From: Paenibacillus sonchi
GTDB lineage: Bacteria > Bacillota > Bacilli > Paenibacillales > Paenibacillaceae
Assembly (NCBI RefSeq): GCF_016772475.1
Contig: NZ_CP068595.1
Location: 4,464,001-4,528,000, forward strand
Direction: 5' to 3'
Length of the DNA: 64,000 bases
Shown in pieces: positions 8,542 to 16,854 of this stretch (within the stretch, counting starts at the first letter, position 1; each line of letters starts with the position of its first letter). The notes under the pieces are model-generated. The model saw nothing but the letters and a program-made list of their open reading frames with translations. It was not told where the DNA came from and made no database searches. The position numbers were made by a program, and so were the translations under genes.

Positions 8542-8718
8542 ATCCTCTTTAGTAACAAAGTCCGTAAAGATTTTTAAGCAAAGGGCGCAGCGCATTTGCT
8601 GCGGATGCGGAGCAGACGCCATTCTTTTAGGTGTACGAATTTCGCCAAAATCTTCATTTTTTCGCACAAAATCGAACATATATCAGCCAAAGTCGTTCCT
8701 TTATGGATCGGCTTTTTT
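8542..8718 (+). ncRNA. Candidate structured RNA upstream of HEPN gene
   Basis: Between the promoter and a hairpin plus T6 (8690-8718) lie complementary segments: AAAGATTTT (8568-8576) with AAAATCTT (8648-8655) enclosing a GC-rich arm (GCGCAGCGCATTTGCTGC, 8584-8601). The terminator arms (AGCC...GGATCGGCT) pair imperfectly. No coding frame looks real. It could be an independent small RNA or a leader of the HEPN gene. Confidence 0.35.
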
Positions 8719-8912
8719 CTATTGGGGGAATAATTCTTGAAGAAGAAGCAACAGCAGCAGTGGTTAAAAGACCCTCCCTGACAGCCGTCGAAGTGTAAAA
8801 GCTGCATTTGGGGCCGATGGGAAGGAACCGCACAATCTTGTTCCAGGGTAAAATGCCAAAAGGTAAAATAAACCTAGATGTCGAAATATTTATGCTGAAG
8901 GGAGTTGTCACG

Positions 8913-9467
8913 ATGGAAGATAATTTTCATATTGTACAGGCATATTTAAAAGTGACAGAAGAGGGGATATTAGATGAGATTATCCCAAAATATATAAATT
9001 TTCTTGATGATATAAAGAGTAATGATTTTTTATCAATTATTCTACGAGGACATTTGTACGTGGAACATGAATTGACTGAACTACTTGCTCAATTCCTACT
9101 AGACGATAAAATCTTAAGCAAGTATAAATTCATGCAGAAGCTTGATTTAGCAACGGCACTAGGAGCTGTTGAAGAAGAGTGGGTGCCGGCATTAAAAAAA
9201 CTTAATGACTTTCGAAACAAATATGCTCATAATTTGGGATTTTTATTTAACGAGCAATACTACGAAGACTTTCTTTCTACGTTCTCGCTTGAAATGAAGG
9301 TGGATTATGAGAAAAAATATGTTGATCTCATAAAAATTTATGGTGATAGACTACATAATAAACTTGGGATTTTAATTAGCCATTTATGGGTCCTTCTGAT
9401 ATTAGAATCAAAACGAACCGATATAAAAAAAATACTTTTATTTGTTCAGAACAGTAAGTTAACTTGA
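8913..9467 (+). CDS. HEPN-domain protein
   Basis: 184 residues from the ATG at 8913, which follows AAGGGAG; the frame extends upstream without a ribosome site. It is all-helical in character, with GHLYVEHELTELL near residue 50 and FRNKYAHNL at 100-108, an R-x4-H signature (R101, H106) typical of HEPN domains. Many HEPN proteins are ribonucleases in toxin-antitoxin or abortive infection systems; others bind nucleotides only. No antitoxin-like partner is adjacent, so activity is uncertain. Confidence 0.65.
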   Translation: MEDNFHIVQAYLKVTEEGILDEIIPKYINFLDDIKSNDFLSIILRGHLYVEHELTELLAQFLLDDKILSKYKFMQKLDLATALGAVEEEWVPALKKLNDFRNKYAHNLGFLFNEQYYEDFLSTFSLEMKVDYEKKYVDLIKIYGDRLHNKLGILISHLWVLLILESKRTDIKKILLFVQNSKLT

Positions 9468-9713
9468 AAATTCCACAAGCACTTCTATGAGCTGTTCTTT
9501 GGCCTAATATACAGGAACGTGCGTTTGTGTGATGATGTGCGGAAATGAGCAGGGCGGGCCGATTCCGTTGGCCTGTGTCGAAACCTGAACCAGCCCCAAG
9601 ATGAAAAACTAACTCAACTCAAAGAAAACTCACTCTATGATATATTCTTCCTTGACCATTAATATTTATTGTCTGATACTGGAAGAGAAAGAAGGGAAAT
9701 AGGGGGTATATTA

Positions 9714-10178
9714 TTGGCGCTTGGAGAGGCATTATCAGCAATTGGCTCAGTTCTTTCTGGTATAGCAGGTGCAGCTGGAGTTTTGTTTACATTGGAAGTT
9801 CGAAAGGAGCAAAAAACTTTAAAGGAGACAATGGCTAAGTTTTACATAGAAAAGGTGAAGGTAAGAATCGAAAGAATAATGGGGGCATTAGAAAAGAATT
9901 TCAGTAATATTGGAGAAATAAATATAGTTGTCCATCGTACTCCACGAGACTTCAATAACATAGGTCGTGATGGGATTGAGAACTCAATTGGTGTTAATGA
10001 AGAGAGAATCATTGAAAAAATAACAGACGTGTATAACAACTACTTGCATGAATGCTGGTTAAATCCCGAAGATACATCTGAATGGCTAACACCTACTTCT
10101 GTAAGAGACATTGAAAATATTAATGAGAAATCAAAGAAGTGTTATGAAGTTATAAACGAACTTTATAATAATTTATAA
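9714..10178 (+). CDS. Hypothetical protein with hydrophobic N-terminus
   Basis: I prefer the TTG at 9714, which follows AGGGGG (9702-9707), over the TTG at 9669, which lacks a ribosome site. The product (about 154 residues) begins with a small-residue-rich hydrophobic stretch (GEALSAIGSVLSGIAGAAG), then a charged helical region and a Trp-containing C-terminal half. The hydrophobic start could be a membrane anchor. I do not recognise a family. Confidence 0.5.
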   Translation: MALGEALSAIGSVLSGIAGAAGVLFTLEVRKEQKTLKETMAKFYIEKVKVRIERIMGALEKNFSNIGEINIVVHRTPRDFNNIGRDGIENSIGVNEERIIEKITDVYNNYLHECWLNPEDTSEWLTPTSVRDIENINEKSKKCYEVINELYNNL

Positions 10179-10226
10179 AGGAAGGCGCTATAATAGGCAC
10201 ATTTTCTTTTGTAGAGGAGCTTTCAT

Positions 10227-10384
10227 ATGGACATCAGAATCATCCCAATAGAGAAAATACAGCAGCCTACAACCCGCCGATTAATCTATAGCCTGACGAT
10301 CCGGAGTATGAGAAGCTTCGCCGCAGCCTGGGGGATTTTCCTACATTGACCACATCATCTAGAATAAGACAGTCCGTCATATGA
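10227..10384 (+). pseudogene. ParB-like N-terminal domain remnant (phage)
   Basis: ATG 10227 after GAGGAGC gives MDIRIIPIEKI; a frame change then gives AAYNPPINL, a TAG, and PDDPEYEKLRRSLGDF. These are consecutive pieces of the ParB/Srx-like N-terminal domain seen in phage-encoded methylase-associated proteins. At least one frameshift and one nonsense codon, with the C-terminus missing. Confidence 0.6.
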
Positions 10385-10470
10385 GGTATAAACGGTGTAA
10401 AATACTGTTCAACAGTTGGGGTGGACTAAACAGTCTGTATCTTATAACTGACGATAAGAATCCTTAGAAC

Positions 10471-10484
10471 CGAACATATGCTTG
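10471..10484. promoter_or_regulatory. LexA (SOS) box candidate
   Basis: CGAACATATGCTTG matches the Bacillus LexA consensus CGAACRNRYGTTYG at 13 of 14 positions. It overlaps the -35 element of the next promoter, the usual place for a repressor site. Confidence 0.5.
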
Positions 10485-10510
10485 CATCCTAAGTATGAAA
10501 GAGATATAAT
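10482..10510 (+). promoter_or_regulatory. Strong sigma-A promoter of the MoxR/VWA island
   Basis: TTGCAT (10482-10487), exactly 17 nt, TATAAT (10505-10510). Predicted start near 10517. It drives the structured RNA below and, by read-through, the island genes. Confidence 0.7.
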
Positions 10511-10516
10511 AAAATG

Positions 10517-10847
10517 CATATTCATTTCACCTTAAACTCCCATTTGCAGGAGACAAAGGAAATCCCTTCACTTAGGGTTTGATCTTCACAAAGCCATACA
10601 AGTAGGGATATTTGTTCAATCAAGCGTTTCCCTCGATCCTGCTGACTTTCTTTGATGAAGACAAGGAAAGAAAGAGTGAGGTTAAAGCAGGCAAAAAGGT
10701 TTTATACCCCAAGCTCTCATTTGCCAGAGATAAGGGTGAGAGTACCGAAAGGACTCTGTAAAAGTTTTGTTACCGTTATTCAAAACCAATAAGCGTATTT
10801 CAAAGCCGATCCTTGCATGGATTTTTCATGTAGAGATCGGCTTTTTT
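10517..10847 (+). ncRNA. ~330-nt structured RNA / leader with 3' terminator
   Basis: Non-coding stretch between a near-consensus promoter and a Rho-independent terminator. Visible helices: CTCC/GGAG (about 10543-10560); a long arm with CCTGCT and AGCAGG enclosing CTTTCTTT/AAAGAAAG (10638-10695); GAGTACC-GAAA-GGACTC with a GNRA-type loop (10738-10757); GTTTTG/CAAAAC (10764-10788). The terminator AAGCCGATC (10803-10811) with GATCGGCTT (10835-10843) and T6 lies 35 nt before the first island gene. I could not match it to 6S, tmRNA, RNase P, SRP or common riboswitches. It may be a free ncRNA or an attenuating leader. Confidence 0.55.
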
Positions 10848-10881
10848 GCGTTATCCAAAAAGTACAGAAAGGTTGATGAAC

Positions 10882-11355
10882 ATGTTCAATTGGAAAAAAG
10901 CTGAAAAGTCCATCGATGTTAACTTGGAAACCGAGCGCAAAGCGTTAAGCTTTGCAGCGGAGGAGCGGGAGCGGAGAAGAAAGACAGAAACTTTCATATC
11001 CACAATATCCAAGGTTCTTCAGATCGTCATTCCTGATTTTTTTGGAAGTGATGAACAGGAAATTGAATTGGGAAATAGCATTTTCTACAACATGGGTAAG
11101 AAAAATTTCTACATTTTGACCTATGTTGTTGTTGGAGTAGACGGTACCGAGAAGGACGAGGGCAAGGTAGATATCTTGTCCCTGAAAGGAAAACCGTTTT
11201 GGGAAAATGTTCAGCAGATTATGGAGTATGCGCATACCCTACTGGATGATTTAGAACGGCGTGAAGCAGGCCGGCAGCAACTCATGAATGATATGGATTT
11301 GCTGAATCGGCATATGGAACAGAAGGAAGCCTTGTGGTATTCGCCAAGGCTGTAA
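10882..11355 (+). CDS. Hypothetical protein, first gene of MoxR/VWA island
   Basis: 157 residues from ATG 10882 (9 nt after AAAGG); in-frame codons upstream run into the leader terminator, and ATG 10876 is too close to the ribosome site. A charged helical N-terminus (ETERKALSFAAEERERRRK) is followed by a globular middle with ILTYVVVGVDGTEKDEGKVD and a C-terminal helix. No family recognised. It is separated from the rest of the island by a terminator at 11369. Confidence 0.65.
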   Translation: MFNWKKAEKSIDVNLETERKALSFAAEERERRRKTETFISTISKVLQIVIPDFFGSDEQEIELGNSIFYNMGKKNFYILTYVVVGVDGTEKDEGKVDILSLKGKPFWENVQQIMEYAHTLLDDLERREAGRQQLMNDMDLLNRHMEQKEALWYSPRL

Positions 11356-11368
11356 TTCAAAAAAAGAA

Positions 11369-11406
11369 AATCCGAACAGGCGCAATTGGGCTTGTTCGGA
11401 TTTTTC
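11369..11406 (+). terminator. Rho-independent terminator
   Basis: AATCCGAACA (11369-11378) pairs with TGTTCGGATT (11393-11402), then TTTT. It separates gene 10882 from the next genes, so downstream expression needs read-through or another promoter. Confidence 0.7.
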
Positions 11407-11431
11407 ATTTTGTAGAAGGGAGCGAAGATGA

Positions 11432-11578
11432 ATGGAAAAATGGATGATTGTCAGTTGCCCCATTCCGCACCGCATTGAACGAGCGTTTGCTGCTTACATG
11501 CTGGGTGGAATGACACGCACGGAATACTGCCAGAGAGTAGGCTATCTGCTAAATATCAGAGGAGGTAATGGAGAATGA
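11432..11578 (+). CDS. 48-residue small protein coupled to next gene
   Basis: ATG 11432 lies 9 nt after GGGAG (11418-11422). The product reads MEKWMIVSCPIPHRIERAF to LLNIRGGNGE and its TGA (11576-11578) overlaps the next ATG (ATGA), a classic sign of translational coupling. GGAGG inside its last codons is the ribosome site of the next gene. It could be a real small protein or a coupling ORF. Confidence 0.5.
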   Translation: MEKWMIVSCPIPHRIERAFAAYMLGGMTRTEYCQRVGYLLNIRGGNGE

Positions 11579-12471
11579 ACTCTATTTTAAAAGATGTGGC
11601 TGCGGTGAAGGCAGATCATGAAAATGTAATTGGTCACCTGACATGGCACTCTCTGTCTGAAATGCTGATTACGCCAAATGAGCTGAAGGACAAGCTTATT
11701 CTTTCCGGGCTGGGTGAAGGTTGGATGCCAAATGAGATACGCCTTCCAGACGCATTCCGTAGAGCAACCAGTGACAAATTCAAACGTGAAGTCGCTCCCG
11801 GTGTATATGAAAACTACATGTACCGTGAGGTGGTTTCCACACATGAGTTTGTACAACGAAATTTGGTATGTGAAACCAAAGATACAAAAGGCAGACGGCT
11901 CAATTATCACAGCGATGCTGGTTCCGTTGTACTGGATCGAAAAACGGGTCAGGTGGACACTGGATATGTAACAGCTACAGCCGAGCAATTAGTGCGAAGT
12001 GCCGCCCAACGTTTTGACATCTATAGGCAGCATTACGGCGCGACCACGTTGCGGACGATGATTTCCAATATCCTGAAAAGTATGTCGCCTACGCCAGTTA
12101 GACCGAGTGGTGGCATTTATTTTGTGCCAAAACAATTCGAATCAAAGCTCATTTCCCTGGTCCAGCTCGTTACTTCGTTTGAGAAAGGCGAAGCGGAAAA
12201 AATCCCGTTGATTGATACCAGAGATATGAAAAACATGATTACCCGCAAGCTACATGAGCATTTGCAGGACACGCTTCGGGCTTGTGAGAGCGGGATTGGC
12301 GATCAGATGAAAAAGAATGAGCTGAAACCGATTCTGCTTGATGCCAAGCGTGTTGTGGCCGACTTTAAGCAGTACGAAAGCATCATTACCGGTGATCTGA
12401 AGGAGATGGAACGCTGTGTGTCGATGATTCGGGAGAAGGTCGGGACGGCATTACGCAATATGGAGAGTTGA
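11575..12471 (+). CDS. MoxR-island protein (possibly DUF6744)
   Basis: 298 residues, soluble, without signal or membrane segment. Features: WHSLSEMLITPNEL near the N-terminus, ENYMYREV and SGGIYFVPKQFE in the middle, and a long helical C-terminus (about 205-298). I believe this resembles DUF6744, a family of unknown function found with MoxR/VWA genes, but could not verify it. In MoxR/VWA ternary systems such a protein often supplies the substrate or adaptor; that is inference. RBS AGAGGAGG. Confidence 0.6.
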   Translation: MNSILKDVAAVKADHENVIGHLTWHSLSEMLITPNELKDKLILSGLGEGWMPNEIRLPDAFRRATSDKFKREVAPGVYENYMYREVVSTHEFVQRNLVCETKDTKGRRLNYHSDAGSVVLDRKTGQVDTGYVTATAEQLVRSAAQRFDIYRQHYGATTLRTMISNILKSMSPTPVRPSGGIYFVPKQFESKLISLVQLVTSFEKGEAEKIPLIDTRDMKNMITRKLHEHLQDTLRACESGIGDQMKKNELKPILLDAKRVVADFKQYESIITGDLKEMERCVSMIREKVGTALRNMES

Positions 12472-12503
12472 AAATGATCCTATAAAGCGAAAGGGATGCG
12501 AGC

Positions 12504-12860
12504 ATGGAAGGAAAAGCTTTTATGGAGCATTGGACGCTCATTTCTCAAGTGCTCAGAGAGCATATTGAGCTGAATAAGGTTCGTTATAGTCAACATTCGG
12601 GAGAGCGTATGCAGGAGAGACGGATTGCGAAAAGGGAAGTGGAATCCGTGCTGTATCACTTCTCTCCAAGCGAGATGCACGCGCCTTTTCGGTATCCTTT
12701 CGGTGAATCGCCGTATACCAACGAAGACCCGGTATTGACGATAACAGGACAGGTAGAGAGCGGCAGGATTGCAATCGGACTGGCAATAAAAATGCGAAGA
12801 AACGGACTTTTGTTTTCGGTGATTACGGTTATTCGTCCCGAGCATGGTCGTCATATGTAA
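12504..12860 (+). CDS. DUF4258-like protein
   Basis: 118 residues; ATG 12504 follows AAAGGGATG. The pattern RYSQHSGERMQERRI..REVESVL near residues 30-55 is the opening of DUF4258, a small alpha/beta fold related to the BrnT/RelE-like toxin superfamily, and the strand-rich end (GRIAIGLAIKMRR, SVITVIRP) fits. Some relatives are mRNA interferases, but the catalytic residues are not clear enough here to say. It lies inside the MoxR/VWA gene run. Confidence 0.6.
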   Translation: MEGKAFMEHWTLISQVLREHIELNKVRYSQHSGERMQERRIAKREVESVLYHFSPSEMHAPFRYPFGESPYTNEDPVLTITGQVESGRIAIGLAIKMRRNGLLFSVITVIRPEHGRHM

Positions 12861-12916
12861 GGAGCCGCCACTTTGCTGTATAATGGCATCATCCATACAA
12901 GGGCGGTGATTTTACG

Positions 12917-13222
12917 ATGAAAGGAACTAAAGACATGTTGATTAACGATGTTAAAACGACGAATTTCCCCTATGAGGTCATTGACGGGGAGGAACACTAT
13001 CCTTTGCATTCTACCACAGTTGTAGAGAGCATCACCGAAACCATTCCAGATGAACTCAAAGCTGTAATGACCATTGATTATTCTCAAATTCCTGAGAGCT
13101 ACTTTCAAAAAGTAAAGGCGGAGCTTGGAGTTCAGGAGGCCGATCCGGTGCAGGCAGCGGAAAATGAATCGTTGCTGCTGGATGTACTGGAGCGGGAAGG
13201 TGCATTTCATCAAACTCCTTGA
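12917..13222 (+). CDS. Hypothetical acidic protein
   Basis: 101 residues; ATG 12917 follows GGGCGGTGATTTT. Strongly acidic, with no recognised domain, membrane segment or cysteines. It is followed by a terminator (13244-13285) and then the MoxR gene. Position in the island is the only functional clue. Confidence 0.6.
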   Translation: MKGTKDMLINDVKTTNFPYEVIDGEEHYPLHSTTVVESITETIPDELKAVMTIDYSQIPESYFQKVKAELGVQEADPVQAAENESLLLDVLEREGAFHQTP

Positions 13223-13243
13223 TCCACAGTATGAATTGCAGAT

Positions 13244-13285
13244 AAAGAGCTGAGAAATCCCATGCGGGAATTTTCGGCTCTTTTT
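13244..13285 (+). terminator. Rho-independent terminator or attenuator before MoxR gene
   Basis: AAAGAGCTGAGAAATCCC pairs with GGGAATTTTCGGCTCTTT (mostly paired, loop ATGC), ending in TTTTT. It is the third terminator-like element in the island, suggesting layered control. Confidence 0.65.
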
Positions 13286-13317
13286 GTTTCTCAAAAAATG
13301 AATAGTGGAGGGTTACT

Positions 13318-14409
13318 ATGAAAATCAAAGACATTCAAAATGCACTGTCCCAGCAGTATGTAGAACGCCAAGAGGTGGTTGAAGCACTTTTGGTTGCTAT
13401 GATTGCCCGGCAGCACGCTTTACTGATTGGGCCTCCCGGCACTGCCAAGACCGCAATGGTCAGTGATCTGACTAAACGAATTACCGGAGCCGGATATTTC
13501 CAATGGCTGCTGACACGATTCACTACACCCGAAGAGTTGTTCGGGCCGCTGTCCTTGAAGGAGCTGGAGCAGGGCGTATATAAGCGGAATACTACAAGCA
13601 AACTGCCAGAAGCACATATCTCCTACTTGGACGAGATTTTTAAATCAAATAGTGCCATCCTAAATGCCCTCTTGACGCTGGTGAATGAACGACTATTCTA
13701 TAACGATGGTGCGCCAGCACAAGTTCCGCTGATGTCACTGATTGGTAGCTCGAACGAATATCCCGAAGAGGGGGAAGGGCTGGAAGCCTTGTTTGACCGC
13801 TTCCTGATTCGCTTTGAAGTGGATTACATCGGCGAGGATGTTTCCTTCCTCCAAATGCTCAAAGGGACGGCTTCGGTGCCTGCAAGCATGACGCTGGAGG
13901 AGTTGTACGAGCTTCAGTTCTTCAGTGACACGGTTACGATTCCCGATGATGTGTATGAAACACTAGGGCGTATTCGCAAAGAACTGAAGGATGAAGGCAT
14001 TCACCCCTCTGACCGCAGATTCAAGCAGTCGCTCTCCATTATTCGGGCCAAAGCAGTATTGGCCGGACGAGATTATGCCGAAAGGGAAGATGTATTGCTC
14101 TTGAAAAACAGCTTGTGGGAGCGGCCCGAGCAGAGAATAAAAGTCGCTGCCATTGTCAAAAAACACGCACAGGACGCGGTAAAGCGCCAAATGGAAGAAA
14201 CCATTCAGCAAGTCAAGGACGTACTGGAGGCCGTGAAAACGAACAGCACGCCGGATCAGGCGCTTGAAGCAACGAAGAAGCTGAAGATGTTGTCAGCAGA
14301 TATAGAGAAGCTATCTCAAAGCTACCCACAGCGTAGTGAAATCAGTGATCTGAAAGAGCTTTTGAAGAAGTCGATGGAAGAAGTCGCTGATCTGGCGCTG
14401 GGAGTATAG
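13318..14409 (+). CDS. MoxR-family AAA+ ATPase, RavA-like
   Basis: 363 residues; ATG 13318 after GTGGAGGG. Walker A GPPGTAKT (38-45), LLTRFTTPEELFGPLS (65-80, the RavA-type substrate loop), Walker B ISYLDEIFK (101-109), sensor 1 IGSSNEYPE, and ALFDRFLIRFEV (arginine finger region). The C-terminal 100 residues are helical. MoxR ATPases remodel partner proteins together with VWA proteins, and the partner gene follows after 3 nt. In E. coli the RavA-ViaA pair acts on respiratory complexes and aminoglycoside sensitivity; here the neighbours suggest a conflict or stress role. Confidence 0.85.
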   Translation: MKIKDIQNALSQQYVERQEVVEALLVAMIARQHALLIGPPGTAKTAMVSDLTKRITGAGYFQWLLTRFTTPEELFGPLSLKELEQGVYKRNTTSKLPEAHISYLDEIFKSNSAILNALLTLVNERLFYNDGAPAQVPLMSLIGSSNEYPEEGEGLEALFDRFLIRFEVDYIGEDVSFLQMLKGTASVPASMTLEELYELQFFSDTVTIPDDVYETLGRIRKELKDEGIHPSDRRFKQSLSIIRAKAVLAGRDYAEREDVLLLKNSLWERPEQRIKVAAIVKKHAQDAVKRQMEETIQQVKDVLEAVKTNSTPDQALEATKKLKMLSADIEKLSQSYPQRSEISDLKELLKKSMEEVADLALGV

Positions 14410-14412
14410 TGT

Positions 14413-15771
14413 ATGAACGAGTCAGTCTTAAATACGGATTCGTTTGATCGTCGCCGTTTTGAACAGATCATGGATATGTCAGCTAAGCTGCAAGAGGTAG
14501 AGCGTAAGGGAGAGTCCGCTTTCCCTACGCTTGGCCCTTTGCTTGGGGATGTATGGGCAGGACTTTTTAAAATGAATCCTCAACTTTTACCAGAGACACC
14601 ACCAGAGTTACAAATGAACCGGGTCTTAATGGAACGTGTTATGAATGAAGAGGCATACCATGATCTCCGGGAGTTTACCCGGCTGGACGATATTGCCTCA
14701 GCCCTTGGCACTGCTAGATACAGCGAAACGATCACGAACTGGATCGATCAACAAATAAAAGATGACGAAGAATGGAAGAAGCAAATCACTGAAGGAACTG
14801 CTGGAAACCAGGAGGCTATGACACAAGCTGTAGCCGCGCTACAACAGGCGCTGGAAGCAGACGGTGGAAAGTTATCCCAAGCCCTCCAGCAAGCCGGAAA
14901 TCAAGTCAGAGAGGACAAGGGGAACCTTATTTCCATCTTTGGTGGCTTACAGGCTGGTAGCGGGGAAGCCGAACTGAGAAAGGTGCCGTTGAGAGAACAA
15001 ATTCGCTTTGGAGAGTCTTTAGCTAATAACAAGAAAATGAAGCAAATCGCAGAGTGGGCGGGCAGGCTCAAGGTAATCGCCCAAAAGAAACAGCGTACCA
15101 AAGCGATGCAAACAACAAATCGCAGTGGTGTAACGATGGGCAATGCACCGGAGCATTTGCTACCAGCGGAACTGATGTTACTCAGCCATCCCGCTACACG
15201 GCTGGATACCCTTCGCCGATATGCGGAGGGCCAATTGCTTCAGTATGAACTAAAGGGACAGGAGCAGCTTGGAAAAGGGCCGATTGTTCTATGTCTGGAT
15301 CAATCAGGGAGTATGTCTAGTCAGGATACCCGTTCTAAAGGTTTTACTCTTGCTCTTATGAGTATTGCCCGGAAGCAGCGGCGGGATTTTGCACTCATTC
15401 CCTTTTCAGGATCAGCTAGTAAACCACTGATCTATGAACGAGGGAAGATCACAGTACAGGACATGATTAACTTGGCAGAGATGTTTCGTGGAGGCGGAAC
15501 CAACTTTGAATCTCCGCTGAATCAGGCATCCAAAGTCATCCAGAATAGCGGGTTTAACAAAGCAGATATTGTGTTCGTTACAGATGGGGATGCCAATGTG
15601 TCTAATGAGTTTCTTGATAGATGGAAGAATCTAAAGGCGAAACGCGAAATTCGTGTGCTTTCGATTTTATTGGGGACAGAGAAGGCATCTGAGGTTGAGC
15701 TTTTCTCAGATCGGATTGTTAAGGCATCCAGTTTTGAGGATGAGGCGGTTTATCAGGTATTTGAAATTTAA
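14413..15771 (+). CDS. VWA-domain protein, ViaA-like partner of MoxR ATPase
   Basis: 452 residues. A helical N-terminal half (1-280), with GPLLGDVWAGLFKMNP and DDIASALG, is followed by a von Willebrand A domain (290-452) with a complete MIDAS: LDQSGSMSS (DxSxS, about 294-302), GGGTNFESPL (Thr) and FVTDGDAN (Asp). This is the ViaA/CoxE layout. It starts 3 nt after the MoxR stop, so the two are co-translated and probably form a complex. The intact MIDAS implies metal-dependent binding of a client protein. Confidence 0.85.
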   Translation: MNESVLNTDSFDRRRFEQIMDMSAKLQEVERKGESAFPTLGPLLGDVWAGLFKMNPQLLPETPPELQMNRVLMERVMNEEAYHDLREFTRLDDIASALGTARYSETITNWIDQQIKDDEEWKKQITEGTAGNQEAMTQAVAALQQALEADGGKLSQALQQAGNQVREDKGNLISIFGGLQAGSGEAELRKVPLREQIRFGESLANNKKMKQIAEWAGRLKVIAQKKQRTKAMQTTNRSGVTMGNAPEHLLPAELMLLSHPATRLDTLRRYAEGQLLQYELKGQEQLGKGPIVLCLDQSGSMSSQDTRSKGFTLALMSIARKQRRDFALIPFSGSASKPLIYERGKITVQDMINLAEMFRGGGTNFESPLNQASKVIQNSGFNKADIVFVTDGDANVSNEFLDRWKNLKAKREIRVLSILLGTEKASEVELFSDRIVKASSFEDEAVYQVFEI

Positions 15772-15780
15772 AATACAGGG

Positions 15781-15813
15781 ACGAGCCGGGGCGAAAGCTA
15801 CCGGTTCGTTTTC
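15781..15813 (+). terminator. Weak terminator after the VWA gene
   Basis: ACGAGCCGG (15781-15789) pairs with CCGGTTCGT (15801-15809), with TTTTC after. It lies 25 nt before the DUF262 ribosome site and probably allows read-through. Confidence 0.5.
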
Positions 15814-15834
15814 ATATTTCAGGAGGTCAATTTT

Positions 15835-16833
15835 ATGAAAATGAAAAGAGCAAGTATCCAGCGGACAACGAAAAGCCTTTTGAACATGCGGGATCAGATT
15901 CGGTTTGATCTTCCGTTTCAGCGCAATTCTGTATGGAAAAAGGATCGGCGCTCTTACTTGATTGAATCCATGATTCAGAACTGGTATATCCCAAATATTC
16001 TGGTTTGGGACAATGGAGATGGATATGTTTGGGTTATAGATGGTCGGCAGCGCTGGGAATCGACGTTCTTTTTTCAAGATGGTCTTTACAAACTAAGTAA
16101 CGGCACGGCAGACTTCAATGGCGAGAGATTGGCCGGGAAGAAGTGCGCGGAATTATCCAGTGATGCACAGTTTGAGTTTCTGACCTATAACTTCACAGTT
16201 ACCGAATTTCGGGACTGCACATTTGAACAAGTTGAAGAGTTATTTTATCGGGTCAATCAATCCGTGCCACTCACATCGACAGAAAAGACAAGGGTCAAGG
16301 TAGCGGCGGATGTACGGGATGCCGTACAGGCCACAGCCCAGCATGTTTTCTTCGAGAAGCTGGCTTTTACAGAGGCTGATAGAGTGCGCTACGTAGACGA
16401 ACAACTGATTTGGCAGTTTGTAGCCGTTGTGATGGAGCAAGACATTGACTTTGGTGGAGCGTCGCTGGGGCGCTTTATTTCAAGCTTAAATGAGATTTCT
16501 GCAACCGTCTTGGATGAAGTGGAGAATCGAATAGATTATTTGTATGGTGCTTTCCGCAATTGGGATGGAAAGGAACGGAAGAGTCTAAAGAAGGTGCATG
16601 TCGGCTCACTGTTTCAGGTGGTTGAGACTGCAAGGAAGGAACAATGGTCGGTAGATCAGTTCGGTCAGTGGGCGAAGTCATTTCTGATCGACCGTTATAC
16701 AACTGATAGTCCATATGGTCAGCTATGTCAGAAAGGAGCGACCAGTAAAGGATTTGCCTCAAAGCGGATTGGTTTCATGGTTAAGGATATGGAGCAGTAT
16801 CCATTACAAATGGAGTTAAATATGAATACTTAA
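15835..16833 (+). CDS. DUF262 (ParB/Srx-like nuclease fold) protein
   Basis: 332 residues; ATG 15835 follows AGGAGG. DUF262 features: DLPFQRNSVWKKDRRSYLIES (about 25-45; compare the PxYQRxyvW motif) and VIDGRQRWES (67-76), the DGQQR signature that binds NTP or acts in phosphodiester hydrolysis in GmrS-type enzymes. The usual C-terminal HNH half (DUF1524) is not visible, so it has only the GmrS-like half. DUF262 proteins mark many defence and restriction systems. It follows the VWA gene in the same direction. Confidence 0.8.
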   Translation: MKMKRASIQRTTKSLLNMRDQIRFDLPFQRNSVWKKDRRSYLIESMIQNWYIPNILVWDNGDGYVWVIDGRQRWESTFFFQDGLYKLSNGTADFNGERLAGKKCAELSSDAQFEFLTYNFTVTEFRDCTFEQVEELFYRVNQSVPLTSTEKTRVKVAADVRDAVQATAQHVFFEKLAFTEADRVRYVDEQLIWQFVAVVMEQDIDFGGASLGRFISSLNEISATVLDEVENRIDYLYGAFRNWDGKERKSLKKVHVGSLFQVVETARKEQWSVDQFGQWAKSFLIDRYTTDSPYGQLCQKGATSKGFASKRIGFMVKDMEQYPLQMELNMNT

Positions 16834-16854
16834 TTCATCCTATTAGTTTCAGGA

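Noticed and set aside
8659..8672. CGAACATATATCAG as a LexA box
   Set aside because: Only the left half matches the consensus; the right half does not.
10517..10847. 6S RNA, SRP RNA, tmRNA or RNase P RNA
   Set aside because: None of their conserved sequence cores is visible.
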